A stretch of DNA of 64,000 nt from Phycisphaerae bacterium. GTDB lineage: Bacteria > Planctomycetota > Phycisphaerae > Sedimentisphaerales > Anaerobacaceae. Made by a program: the position numbers and the translations under genes. Every line of letters begins with the position of its first letter. Position 1 is the first letter of the stretch. Where the stretch lies: NCBI GenBank assembly GCA_028714255.1, contig JAQTMR010000001.1:248001-312000 (forward strand), read 5' to 3'. The notes under the pieces were generated by a model, which did not search any database, was not told the origin of the DNA, and saw nothing but the letters and a program-made list of their open reading frames with translations. Below, piece after piece: positions 17,512 to 25,293 of this stretch.

Positions 17512-18360
17512 CTACCTTAATTTTTGGATTTCTATATCATCTATATCAAGCAAAGAACAAAGCTTTACTCCTAAGGGTTGGAGTTTATCTTCTGGTTTAT
17601 ACTCCTTCCGTTTAAGAATTGTGAAAATCTTACTAATATTGGCGTGGGCCTTATGTCTTATCGTGTCAACAGCAGATTCTAATTGAATTGCCTGTACTGT
17701 GACATCGTGGACAACAATGCAATTATCGTTATTTCTTAGCTCACCTTCCCAGAAACGGTCTCGTTGAACAACCATGTCACTTCGTATAAAGACAAAAGGT
17801 TTCTCCAGAAGTCTAGAAACTTCGTACCCTAGCAGGATATTTCCTTTACAAGGGACAGCAATTTTGTCAATTTGGCTTATCGATTCTCCAACTTCTTCTA
17901 AAATCAAGTGTACCATTGCTGAACTCAGTTTTGCTAACATTGACGGGCAATAACATATATGCCGGAAATCTATGTAATAGCAAACCTTATCATATGGTTT
18001 CTTTTCAGGAGGTAAAGCACTCTGATCCACAAACACTGGGTCAGCTTTTACTGTTTCTCTAATAAATTGTTTTGCATCAGCAAGATTCTTGATTGGCAGG
18101 TTAATGAGCCGAAGAAGCTGAGATCTTAAGATGTCAAGTTGGTCACGCTTAATTCTCAGTTGTTGGAGAAGATGTTCTATGCGACGATGGTCATTCTGTA
18201 GTAAAAATTCTTGTTCTTTCTGGAAGATTTCTGCCATTAATTTCTTGTTACGTTCAAAACTCCACTTCGACCAGAAGGGAATTTTGAATTTCCAGTCCAA
18301 TAAGTCTAGAACAGCGTAAGCACCCAATATGAAGAGGGAAATATCCTTCAACCCAATCAT
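17512..18360 (-). CDS. Membrane-anchored phosphoribosyltransferase-like protein
   Basis: The 282-residue product has a hydrophobic N-terminal segment (about residues 5-20), a charged helical stretch predicted to coil (about 33-95), and a C-terminal domain with type I phosphoribosyltransferase order. IDKIAVPCKGNILLGYEVSRLL matches the strand and loop before the active site, and CIVVHDVTVQAIQLESAVDTIR lies where the PRPP loop should be. The loop has HD instead of two acidic residues and lacks the TTG/TGG glycines, so catalysis is doubtful. It may sense a nucleotide instead. The ATG follows AAGGAGAT by six bases. It opens the AT-rich cassette. Confidence 0.7.
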   Translation of the reverse strand: MIGLKDISLFILGAYAVLDLLDWKFKIPFWSKWSFERNKKLMAEIFQKEQEFLLQNDHRRIEHLLQQLRIKRDQLDILRSQLLRLINLPIKNLADAKQFIRETVKADPVFVDQSALPPEKKPYDKVCYYIDFRHICYCPSMLAKLSSAMVHLILEEVGESISQIDKIAVPCKGNILLGYEVSRLLEKPFVFIRSDMVVQRDRFWEGELRNNDNCIVVHDVTVQAIQLESAVDTIRHKAHANISKIFTILKRKEYKPEDKLQPLGVKLCSLLDIDDIEIQKLR

Positions 18361-18498
18361 CTTTTTATCTCCTTAGGTCAATAATTTCACATATTATCAG
18401 ATTGGTTTCTAAGGGTGCCAATCACTTTAGGTTCAGTTGACGGTTATATAGGCCCACAGTAAAAACTTTTAATTTCAGAAATTCGATGCTATAGATAT

Positions 18499-19455
18499 CT
18501 ACTGTACTTGCGCCGCTGCCTGATTTACCAGGAACAAGGCCGCCATTCTCACAGCCAGGCCGTTTTTCACCTGTTCGAGGATAACACTATTCGGGCCGTC
18601 AGCCACTTCGCTCTCCATTTCCAGCCCCCTGTTAATCGGCCCCGGGTGCATAACTAAAATATCAGGCTTGGCCTTTTTCATACGTTCCACCGTTAGGCCG
18701 AAATAATGTGAATACTCCCGCACCGATGGAAACGGATTTCCGCCGAGTCGTTCGAACTGAATCCGAAGCATATTTACCACATCAACCTTCTCAATGACCT
18801 CGTCGAGCGAATAGCTCACACTCACCGGCAGCTTATCAACCTGTGCCGGCATAAGCGTCGGCGGCCCTACGAATGTAACCTCGGCGCCGAGTTTCGTCAT
18901 CGCCCACATACAACTCCGTGCGACCCGCGAATGAGCAATATCGCCGACAATCGCTATTTTCAAACCTTCGAGACTGCCTTTGAATTTGCGAATGGTATAA
19001 ACATCCAAAAGCCCCTGCGTCGGATGCTCGCAGAAACCATCGCCGGCGTTTACCACACAGGCGTTGATATTCCTGCTCAAAAATTTCGGTGCACCGGCGG
19101 CACTGTCCCGAACCACAACAATATCAATCCCCATCGCCTCCAGATTCCTGGCGGTATCCAACAGCGTCTCGCCCTTACTAACGGAGCTGGCTGTTTTGGT
19201 GAACTCTATAACATCTGCGCTCAATCGATTCGCCGCAAGGGTAAAACTGTTTCGCGTCCGTGTGCTGTCCTCGAAAAATAAATTGCAGACAACCTTGCCC
19301 CGCAATGGCGGCGCCTTCTTAACCGACCGCGTGCTTATCTCCTCGAAACCCTTGGCCGTGTCGAGAATATACGTAATTTCTTCCGCGCTCAAATCACGCA
19401 AGCCAAGCAAATGCTTATGCTTCCACTCCAACTGCTTACCTTTTCTTATCGCCAT
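18499..19455 (-). CDS. pyrB: Aspartate carbamoyltransferase catalytic subunit
   Basis: The 318-residue product joins carbamoyl phosphate and aspartate, the committed step of pyrimidine synthesis. The carbamoyl-phosphate site FEDSTRTRNSF lies at about residues 57-67. The HPTQGLLDVYTI loop and the late HPGPINRG motif are intact. Length is typical of the catalytic chain; no regulatory pyrI was seen. It follows pyrR by 12 bases, so both belong to one transcript. Downstream comes the AT-rich cassette, then pyrC. Confidence 0.97.
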   Translation of the reverse strand: MAIRKGKQLEWKHKHLLGLRDLSAEEITYILDTAKGFEEISTRSVKKAPPLRGKVVCNLFFEDSTRTRNSFTLAANRLSADVIEFTKTASSVSKGETLLDTARNLEAMGIDIVVVRDSAAGAPKFLSRNINACVVNAGDGFCEHPTQGLLDVYTIRKFKGSLEGLKIAIVGDIAHSRVARSCMWAMTKLGAEVTFVGPPTLMPAQVDKLPVSVSYSLDEVIEKVDVVNMLRIQFERLGGNPFPSVREYSHYFGLTVERMKKAKPDILVMHPGPINRGLEMESEVADGPNSVILEQVKNGLAVRMAALFLVNQAAAQVQ

Positions 19456-19467
19456 AACTTCGCATCT

Positions 19468-19995
19468 CTATCCGATAACGACCTCTTCTTTTCCATCCGA
19501 TTCGGAAAGAAAAACCTGCACCAACTCGCCCGGTGCAACATCGGTTTTGTAACCGGCGTAATCCGCCTGTATCGGAAGCTCCCTCCCGGCCCTGTCAACA
19601 AGCACCGCCAATTTTATAGCCTTCGGTCTGCCCAAATCCCTAAGGGCATCCAGCGCAGCGCGCGTTGACCGCCCGGTATATAAAACATCATCGAATAAAA
19701 TAACGATTTTTTCGTCTATATCAAAGCCAATTTCGGTAGTTCGCACCTGAGGCTGGGCGCCGCCCTGTGGAGAATTCAAGTCGTCACGGTAAAGTGTTAT
19801 ATCAAGCGTCCCGCACGGAATCTCCCTGCCAAGCTCCTGCGACAATCGGCTCGATAACCTCTGGGCGAGAATTTCTCCCCTGCTGCGAATACCAATCACG
19901 GCTACATCTAATTGAGGGGAAAATTCGGAAATAACTCGGCTTGTCAAATCTGCGAGAATCTGTTCGATTTGTCCGGAATTCAAAATCACTTTCAT
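19468..19995 (-). CDS. pyrR: PyrR pyrimidine operon regulator / uracil phosphoribosyltransferase
   Basis: I start at ATG 19995 because the family begins MKVILNSGQIEQIL; an upstream in-frame start at 20049 would precede the predicted transcription start. The 175-residue product has the PRPP loop VILFDDVLYTGRSTRAALDAL and the VGIRSRGEILAQRL block of PyrR proteins. PyrR binds pyr mRNA in a UMP-dependent way and often has weak uracil phosphoribosyltransferase activity. It heads the pyr operon. The predicted leader is only about 40 bases, so a classical PyrR attenuator in front of pyrR looks absent. Confidence 0.94.
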   Translation of the reverse strand: MKVILNSGQIEQILADLTSRVISEFSPQLDVAVIGIRSRGEILAQRLSSRLSQELGREIPCGTLDITLYRDDLNSPQGGAQPQVRTTEIGFDIDEKIVILFDDVLYTGRSTRAALDALRDLGRPKAIKLAVLVDRAGRELPIQADYAGYKTDVAPGELVQVFLSESDGKEEVVIG

Positions 19996-20039
19996 AATGA
20001 GGCAATCCCTTGGCCCACTAAATCCTGAATTTTGGGCTA

Positions 20040-20068
20040 AGTATAACACCCAGGCCCGATAAAGGCAA
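20040..20068 (-). promoter_or_regulatory. Promoter of the pyrR-pyrB operon
   Basis: On the minus strand TTGCCT (20063-20068) and TATACT (20040-20045) are 17 bases apart. Both are close to sigma-70 consensus. The start point would fall near 20033, about 40 bases before the pyrR ATG. Confidence 0.6.
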
Positions 20069-20139
20069 GTATTCTACTTCAAACTTTTCAAAAATCGCCT
20101 TTTTAGTACTGAAAACGCCATATTTTGCAGGTATTTTAC

Positions 20140-20168
20140 TTGAAATCAAACCCCATTTATGGTATCAT
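20140..20168 (+). promoter_or_regulatory. Promoter of the subtilase-like gene
   Basis: TTGAAA (20140-20145) and TATCAT (20163-20168) are separated by 17 bases. It lies about 100 bases upstream of ATG 20271 and diverges from the pyr promoter. Confidence 0.55.
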
Positions 20169-20270
20169 AAGCTCGTGTTATTAATAACTTTAGGGGCAGA
20201 TTTACAACTCGCAGCATAGGAAGGAACCTTCTGCCTTAGCAGAATTTACCACTATTTTCGGAGGAGCGGA

Positions 20271-21983
20271 ATGGCTCATAGTGGCAAAAGAACATTCTCT
20301 TTATGCCTGATAGTCTGTACCGCTGTAATACTTACAGCAGGTACCGCTTTCGCCGGTGATGCGAATGAAACCTTGCAGCCGCAGGGGCTAAATTACGCCG
20401 GCATTTATGCGCTGAAACAATTGGACCCCAACCTCACAGGTTCAGGCGTAAAATTCGCCGTCCTCTGCCGAAGCAATACCTACATCGACGGCGAACCTCA
20501 AAACGATTACCGCCCAGCCATTGAACATAGCTGTTTCAAAAACAAACAAATAAATCTCCACGATGATGGCGAACTCGCAGCAGGCATCTCGCCGCACTCA
20601 ACCGCCGTCTGCTCAATATTACTCGGCGAAGACCCCAACGCGTTCAATTCGCAACTCGGCCAATTCCACTATCAGGGAGTCGCCCCGCAAGCTAGCGCCG
20701 ACAACTACGAATTCTGGTATTTTCTAACCAATAATATATTTCCTTACTCTCCGCCCGATGTCGATATCATCACCGCAAGCTTCGGCACACAGTTCGAGGA
20801 CTGGTGGACAAGAGGAATCGAATCGATGGTCGAACACGAAGGCCTAATCGTCGTCGCAGGCATAGGCAACGGCTCAAACGCCTACGACCCCCTGCTCTAT
20901 CCCGGTGCAGGCTCGAACGCTATCGGCGTCGGAGTCATCAACTCCGTCAACGCCGAGAACCTCGCAGCCAAACTCGCGAACTTCGCGCTTCCGCTCCCGG
21001 AGAATTCGAGCGTCGGCCCAACCTCAAAAGGACAATGCAAGCCCGACATCGTCGCGCCCGGCAACTGCCTCGCCGCTGATACGAATGACCCAAATAACTA
21101 TGAACCGACCGGAAACTGGTCGAGCTTCTCTACGCCAATCGTCGCAGGTACCATAGGCCTGCTCGTCCAAAAGGCCAAAGAAGACCCCGATTTAAGCGCA
21201 GCCGTCGCAAAAGATGGCGGCAACTGCGTAATCAAAGCTATCCTGCTTAATTCAGCAACGAAGCTGCCCTTCTGGCACAAAGGCAAACTCGATAAAGACG
21301 ACGACCACGAATCGCCGCTGGATTATATTCAGGGCGCTGGAATGTTAAACGCGACCGGAGCCTACAAACTTCTAACCGCAGGCCAGGCCGAACCGAACAA
21401 TGTCCCCGCGACAGGCTGGGATAATAATCAGCTAAAAGGCGAAGTCTCGCAAAACATATATAAAATAACTGTTGCTGACCCGAATGAGGAATTCATTACC
21501 GCTACGCTCGTTTGGAACAAACATTACAGCGACGCCTATCCGTTCGAGGCGATGCCGGACAAAGATGTCGACCTTAGGCTGGAGCTTTGGGCCGTTGATA
21601 TAAACGAACCCAACAATAGCTATCTGCTCGATTACAGCGACAGCAGAGTCGATAACGTCGAGCATATCTATGCCCGCGCCGATGCCAACTACACTCATTA
21701 CGAACTTGTCGTCACCTCCACCGACCTCGATGACACTATCGACCAGCGGTATGGCTTAGCTTGGCTTGTCACCAAAAAACAAGTCAGGGACATTCTCTGG
21801 TACGACCTTAATGCTGATGGCGTAGTAAACGACGCCGACCTAACCGCCCTTGTTGATGGTGCGGAATCGTCTAATGGTTATATGCTTGGCGATATAAATG
21901 GTGATGGTGCAATTGATAAGAAGGATTTCAGAATCATCCTCGCCCACAAAAACGACACCGCAGATTGGCTCGCAACGGAATAA
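20271..21983 (+). CDS. Secreted subtilase-like (S8) protein with dockerin-type tail
   Basis: The 570-residue product has a cleavable signal (about residues 1-28, ending AFAG). It has an S8-fold domain and, at about residues 510-560, a dockerin-like pair of calcium loops (DLNADGVVNDADL and DINGDGAIDKKDF). The catalytic His is at 109 (SPHSTAV) and the Ser at 285 (NWSSFSTPIVAG). The usual Asp after the first strand is replaced: the strand reads KFAVLCRSN, with Cys66 where VLD is expected. It may be an inactive homologue or use another acid. ATG 20271 follows GGAGGAGCGGA. It is monocistronic and probably extracellular or surface attached. Confidence 0.82.
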   Translation: MAHSGKRTFSLCLIVCTAVILTAGTAFAGDANETLQPQGLNYAGIYALKQLDPNLTGSGVKFAVLCRSNTYIDGEPQNDYRPAIEHSCFKNKQINLHDDGELAAGISPHSTAVCSILLGEDPNAFNSQLGQFHYQGVAPQASADNYEFWYFLTNNIFPYSPPDVDIITASFGTQFEDWWTRGIESMVEHEGLIVVAGIGNGSNAYDPLLYPGAGSNAIGVGVINSVNAENLAAKLANFALPLPENSSVGPTSKGQCKPDIVAPGNCLAADTNDPNNYEPTGNWSSFSTPIVAGTIGLLVQKAKEDPDLSAAVAKDGGNCVIKAILLNSATKLPFWHKGKLDKDDDHESPLDYIQGAGMLNATGAYKLLTAGQAEPNNVPATGWDNNQLKGEVSQNIYKITVADPNEEFITATLVWNKHYSDAYPFEAMPDKDVDLRLELWAVDINEPNNSYLLDYSDSRVDNVEHIYARADANYTHYELVVTSTDLDDTIDQRYGLAWLVTKKQVRDILWYDLNADGVVNDADLTALVDGAESSNGYMLGDINGDGAIDKKDFRIILAHKNDTADWLATE

Positions 21984-22161
21984 ACAAGTCAAAATAGAAA
22001 AGATGGGTAATCCGGGGTAGCATCATTTGCGCAAGTTCGAGAGCTGAAACGCGCGCAAACTTACACAAATTTACACAAACTGTGTCAAAACTTACCAAAA
22101 CTTGCATGAAATATGCAAAAAATTAGGCCAAATATTCGACAATTTTGCACCCCCCTGCGCA

Positions 22162-22182
22162 AATTGTTCGAAACGAACAATT
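22162..22182. repeat. Perfect 9-bp inverted repeat
   Basis: AATTGTTCG and CGAACAATT flank a three-base AAA loop. It could be an operator or a hairpin; no gene start is adjacent on the plus strand. It lies between the subtilase gene and the palindromic element at 22233. Confidence 0.5.
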
Positions 22183-22232
22183 CTCGCAGTTTTGAGTTCT
22201 TAGTTTTTAGTTTTGAGTTGTTTTTTTGCAGA

Positions 22233-22330
22233 TTGCGCAGTGCTGCCGGAGGCCGGTACGAGGAAACATACAGTTAGTATGCCAAAGGCATATAAGAAAA
22301 AAGCGTCCGAGCAGAAGGCAGCACAAGCAA
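22233..22330 (+). repeat. Palindromic element, copy A (diverged)
   Basis: This is a 98-base segment bounded by TTGC...GTGCTGCC and GGCAGCAC...GCAA, so its ends pair into a long stem. Inside it resembles copies B (24362) and C (57024, minus): a Shine-Dalgarno-like ACGAGGAAACAT block, an AGTAT motif, an AAGAAAAAA tract and a CCGAGCAG block near the 3' arm. The identity to B and C is partial. It lies just beyond the 3' end of the methyltransferase gene. A short frame across it was not accepted as a gene. Confidence 0.55.
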
Positions 22331-22370
22331 AGACTTGGTCAGATGAAGTAGTAGCTATTACATATTACAG

Positions 22371-22394
22371 GCAACAACTATTGCCGGTTGTTGC
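22371..22394. terminator. Hairpin at the 3' end of the methyltransferase gene
   Basis: GCAACAAC (22371-22378) and GTTGTTGC (22387-22394) form a perfect 8-bp stem with an eight-base loop. It lies just past the methyltransferase stop (22402), in the correct place for a minus-strand terminator. There is no long U-tract, so termination is uncertain. Confidence 0.45.
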
Positions 22395-22401
22395 GTCTGA
22401 T

Positions 22402-23481
22402 TTATTCTGATATTATTAAGACCTCTTTTGAATTTCCATTACTTAAAACGTATTTGTAATCCAGCTTTTTGACATCGACAGATTGTTTAATTTCTGCCAA
22501 CATATTTACCAGTTCTGAAATTGTCGGAGTACCATCATCCCTATAAGAGACAACCAAAATGGAATCCCTGAATTTATCAAACAGCTTTTGAAATGCCTGA
22601 TGGATTTCGCCTTTATTACACCACTCATTTCTCCCGTTTTTAATCTTCCTGTGTTTCGAATTATAATCAATCAAGCCAAGCCACTGGTCATAAGAAACGA
22701 TACCTTCCAAGAAATGATAAAAATCAAAATAGTTTACCCCAACGCCTTTTGCGGAAATGTATGGAGTATCAATATAAACAAGGTCAGGCTTTGGAACATC
22801 TAAGTCAGATATATCGGAATGAAACGCACGATTTTTTTCACCATTATCAAATACGGCATCATTTGCTTCTTTTGCAAATTTAATAAAATGATTTTCAAAA
22901 GCGGCATCCCATGTTTTTTTATTTCCAAAACTTCTTTCTACATCGGCAGTCCTGATGTAAAGGTTTTTCCTATGAAAAAGGTTATATGGCCTTTTGATTA
23001 TACATGCCTGAAATAAAGCATAATAGGCAAGGGCTTGCTTATAATTATCACGGATATATTTTATGTTCGTTATTACATAATCCAGCCATTGGTTTTCATC
23101 GTCAGTAAAATATATATCGTGGAAGGTATCATAAATGAACGTAGGATACTTGATGTTATTATGCTTAGCCAAAATGAAGTCAATATCCTCATCTTCGAGA
23201 ATAGTATGGGAGTTTTCAATCAGGGCAAGTCCAATATAATAATTAAATTTCAATGAGTCATTATATGACACCTGCTTACCCTTTTTTTTGAACATGTAGC
23301 CCACACTGCCGGTTCCGCCAAAAGCGTCAAGTACAGAATTAAATCTTAAATCTCTGGTGTAGTAATCAATCCATTTAAGAATTTTATATTTGCTGCCCTG
23401 ATAGCGGGTTGATGGTAAAACGCCCTCCTTATCAATAGATAATCTGTCGGAAAATTGCAATTGTTGCTGCGTGTTAACCAT
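22402..23481 (-). CDS. DNA adenine-N6 methyltransferase, D12 class (type II modification)
   Basis: This 359-residue enzyme transfers a methyl group from S-adenosylmethionine to adenine in DNA. The order of motifs fits the D12/alpha class. RYQGSKYKILKW near residue 23 replaces the usual WxGGK motif X, DAFGGTGSVGYMF is the SAM-binding motif I, and the catalytic motif IV reads DTPY rather than DPPY. The gene starts three bases after the restriction endonuclease stop, so the two form an operon. As its partner is EcoRV-like, it probably protects GATATC, which is inferred, not seen. Base composition is AT-rich compared with aroA or pyrB, suggesting transfer. Confidence 0.9.
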   Translation of the reverse strand: MVNTQQQLQFSDRLSIDKEGVLPSTRYQGSKYKILKWIDYYTRDLRFNSVLDAFGGTGSVGYMFKKKGKQVSYNDSLKFNYYIGLALIENSHTILEDEDIDFILAKHNNIKYPTFIYDTFHDIYFTDDENQWLDYVITNIKYIRDNYKQALAYYALFQACIIKRPYNLFHRKNLYIRTADVERSFGNKKTWDAAFENHFIKFAKEANDAVFDNGEKNRAFHSDISDLDVPKPDLVYIDTPYISAKGVGVNYFDFYHFLEGIVSYDQWLGLIDYNSKHRKIKNGRNEWCNKGEIHQAFQKLFDKFRDSILVVSYRDDGTPTISELVNMLAEIKQSVDVKKLDYKYVLSNGNSKEVLIISE

Positions 23482-23484
23482 ATA

Positions 23485-24270
23485 TTAAAGGTTTTGGATA
23501 TTCCTATATTCCAAATATTCTTTGAGATTGGTATAAGGCGGTTTACTTAATTTTGCGCTTAGGGCCATTTCCAAAGTCATATATTTCATCCAATAATCGT
23601 CAAATACTTTTACTCCAAGTTTGGAAAACGGTCCAGCCCCTTGCTTCAACTCGCTAATTTTAACACAAGAACCAATATTTTTAGTATTTCCACTGCCGGG
23701 CCTGTCTTTGGCGATTTTGAATTTCTCCTGAACAATAAAATCAAAGTCCTTGATTACTGATAATATATCTTCCAAATCTTCTATTGTGTATATTCTGTTT
23801 TCGTCAATCAACCCTTCCTGCCGGGTATAAATAATACCCAAGATGTAATGTTTGGAATATTCCTGGTACGGAAAGGTAATGTTCTTTTTTGAGTCACGGA
23901 ATCTAAAATAACCCGTAAAAGCCCCGAGCGTAAAACCAGATACAGCCTCATCGTTTTTCCTATATGTGCTTTTCAAATCCAGAGAGATTTTATGTTTTTC
24001 TTTTGTTATAAAAGTTATGTCAGGATAATGGTTTTGCTCGGTACAAAAAATCATTTCATACTTATTTTCTTCCGCGAACTTCTTAATGACTGGAAACATC
24101 ATTAACTCTATTATCTTTGAAACCACTTTTGTGTCCACGGAGATTGTATAAATATTTTTTGCAATATCGATAAAACCTTTTACAGACCAATCGCCTGAAG
24201 GCGTAGCTAAAACTTCTTTAAAGTTGTCAGCATGCTTAAGTAAACTTTTCTGGAAGCTGTCTAAAGCCAT
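23485..24270 (-). CDS. EcoRV-family type II restriction endonuclease
   Basis: The 261-residue product aligns by eye along most of EcoRV. Shared blocks include SVDTKV, QNHYPDITF, LDLKSTY, GFTLGAFTGYFRF, KNITFPYQEY, GSGNTKNIGS and DYWMKY. The active-site residues correspond to Asp84, Asp98 and Lys100 (Asp74, Asp90 and Lys92 in EcoRV). EcoRV cuts GATATC to give blunt ends; the same target is likely because the recognition-loop GSGNT is kept. It is transcribed before the methyltransferase from a promoter at about 24310-24337. Expressing the nuclease first is the less common order and implies some control. Confidence 0.92.
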   Translation of the reverse strand: MALDSFQKSLLKHADNFKEVLATPSGDWSVKGFIDIAKNIYTISVDTKVVSKIIELMMFPVIKKFAEENKYEMIFCTEQNHYPDITFITKEKHKISLDLKSTYRKNDEAVSGFTLGAFTGYFRFRDSKKNITFPYQEYSKHYILGIIYTRQEGLIDENRIYTIEDLEDILSVIKDFDFIVQEKFKIAKDRPGSGNTKNIGSCVKISELKQGAGPFSKLGVKVFDDYWMKYMTLEMALSAKLSKPPYTNLKEYLEYRNIQNL

Positions 24271-24308
24271 ATTTATTGGTTATCTTTCTACAAAAGGCAA
24301 CTAAGATT

Positions 24309-24337
24309 ATAGTAACGTCTTTTACAACGATTGTCAA
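24309..24337 (-). promoter_or_regulatory. Putative promoter of the restriction-modification operon
   Basis: On the minus strand TTGACA (24332-24337) is followed after 17 bases by TACTAT (24309-24314). A TATAAT (24306-24311) overlaps but would need a 20-base spacer. It lies between palindromic element B and the endonuclease start. Confidence 0.5.
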
Positions 24338-24361
24338 TTATGCAAAATGAATGGTGTCTCG

Positions 24362-24467
24362 GTTGCTGTTACTCCCGGAAGCCAGAATTAGAGGCATCTG
24401 TATTATGCAATCCCTAAGGGACGAAGTAATATGAGAATAATGGCCGAACTGGAGGACGCAACAGCAA
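24362..24467 (+). repeat. Palindromic element, copy B
   Basis: This 106-base element begins GTTGCTGTT and ends AACAGCAA, forming an 8-bp terminal stem. TCC/GGA and CCAG/CTGG can extend the stem inward. Its last 26 bases (24442-24467) are identical to the corresponding end of copy C (57024-57049, other strand), and a CGAAGTAA block is also shared. It lies directly upstream of the restriction-modification promoter, so copies A and B bracket that gene pair. Confidence 0.8.
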
Positions 24468-24509
24468 GTTAGTCAATAGTCGCTGGTCGTTAGTTGATAG
24501 TTGAAGGAA

Positions 24510-24530
24510 CCCACCGGATAAACCGGTGGG
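24510..24530. repeat. 8-bp hairpin CCCACCGG/CCGGTGGG
   Basis: This is a perfect inverted repeat with a five-base ATAAA loop, set in non-coding DNA beside element B. It may be a dispersed repeat unit or a terminator-like hairpin. Confidence 0.45.
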
Positions 24531-24603
24531 CTAACCGAAAAGCATACTGGCGAGACCGCCAAAAACTTCTTTTAATCCCTCGAAATTTCTGGTAAGAATA
24601 CAG

Positions 24604-24631
24604 CCACAGAGTACACAGAGGTCACAGAGAT
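24604..24631. repeat. Dispersed CACAGAG-type motif
   Basis: The segment CCACAGAGTACACAGAGGTC and its continuation read, on the minus strand, like the CTCTGCGTCCTCCGCGTCC motif found at about 57138 and 57621. These are copies of one low-copy repeat family in non-coding DNA. Confidence 0.4.
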
Positions 24632-24687
24632 TTACTTAAAAAGGCAGTATGAAGATTATAGGTAAAATCAGCAAAAACGATTAGAAG

Positions 24688-25236
24688 ATGAAAATGAGAA
24701 TGTACATTTCGATTTCGCTGGCGTGTTTCGCATTATTGCTTACCGGCTGTGCGGGAACGTGTCGAACTTCGCAGCCCGGCGAGTATCGCAATCTCGCCCT
24801 GAACCTCGATAACGCCCATTATCCCCAGGCTACAAGCAACAGCGTTTGCGGAGACAAACCCTGCTTCGCAGCGGAAAACGCTATCGACGGCAATACATCC
24901 AATAAGGGCCATGGCCCGAAATTTCCTTCATGGGGACCAGACAGGCGAACCGACCTTTGGCTGGAAATCGATTTCGGCAAAGTAGTCGAGATAGACAAGG
25001 TCGTCATTTATATAAGGGCCGACTTCCCGCACGATAGTTACTGGAAGTCTGGCACAATCGAATTTTCAGACGGCTCGAAAGAAAAAATATCTCTGCAAAA
25101 AACCGCCGAGCCGCAGGCGTTCGAGTTTAGTACCCGCCGAGTAAAATGGCTCCGCATAACAGACTTAGTTCAGGATGAGCCTTTAGGCTGGTGCGGAATC
25201 AGCGAAGTCGAAGTCTGGGGCAGGGGCAATTTATGA
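24688..25236 (+). CDS. Lipoprotein with discoidin/F5-8C-like carbohydrate-binding domain
   Basis: The 182-residue product has a lipoprotein signal (hydrophobic residues 5-18, lipobox LTGC with Cys21). One beta-sandwich domain follows. The pattern AAENAIDGNTSNKGHG, LWLEIDFGKVVEIDKVVIY and VKWLRITDL...WCGISEVEVWG is that of discoidin/F5-8 type C-like domains, which often bind sugars. The ligand is unknown. The stop codon lies inside a 14-base tandem repeat (25229-25293), so the last residues may vary between strains. It is upstream of aroA but probably not functionally linked. Confidence 0.8.
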   Translation: MKMRMYISISLACFALLLTGCAGTCRTSQPGEYRNLALNLDNAHYPQATSNSVCGDKPCFAAENAIDGNTSNKGHGPKFPSWGPDRRTDLWLEIDFGKVVEIDKVVIYIRADFPHDSYWKSGTIEFSDGSKEKISLQKTAEPQAFEFSTRRVKWLRITDLVQDEPLGWCGISEVEVWGRGNL

Positions 25237-25293
25237 TTTATAATTTATGATTTATAATTTATGATTTATAATTTATGATTTATAATTTATGAT
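25229..25293. repeat. 14-bp tandem repeat, about 4.6 copies
   Basis: The unit AATTTATGATTTAT is repeated almost perfectly across 65 bases, and a decayed piece reappears at about 25365-25386. The first unit supplies the stop codon of the upstream lipoprotein gene. Confidence 0.9.

Noticed and set aside
22213-22410. A 65-codon plus-strand frame crossing element A
   Set aside because: It is largely repeat sequence, has no ribosome site, overlaps the methyltransferase stop, and matches no family.
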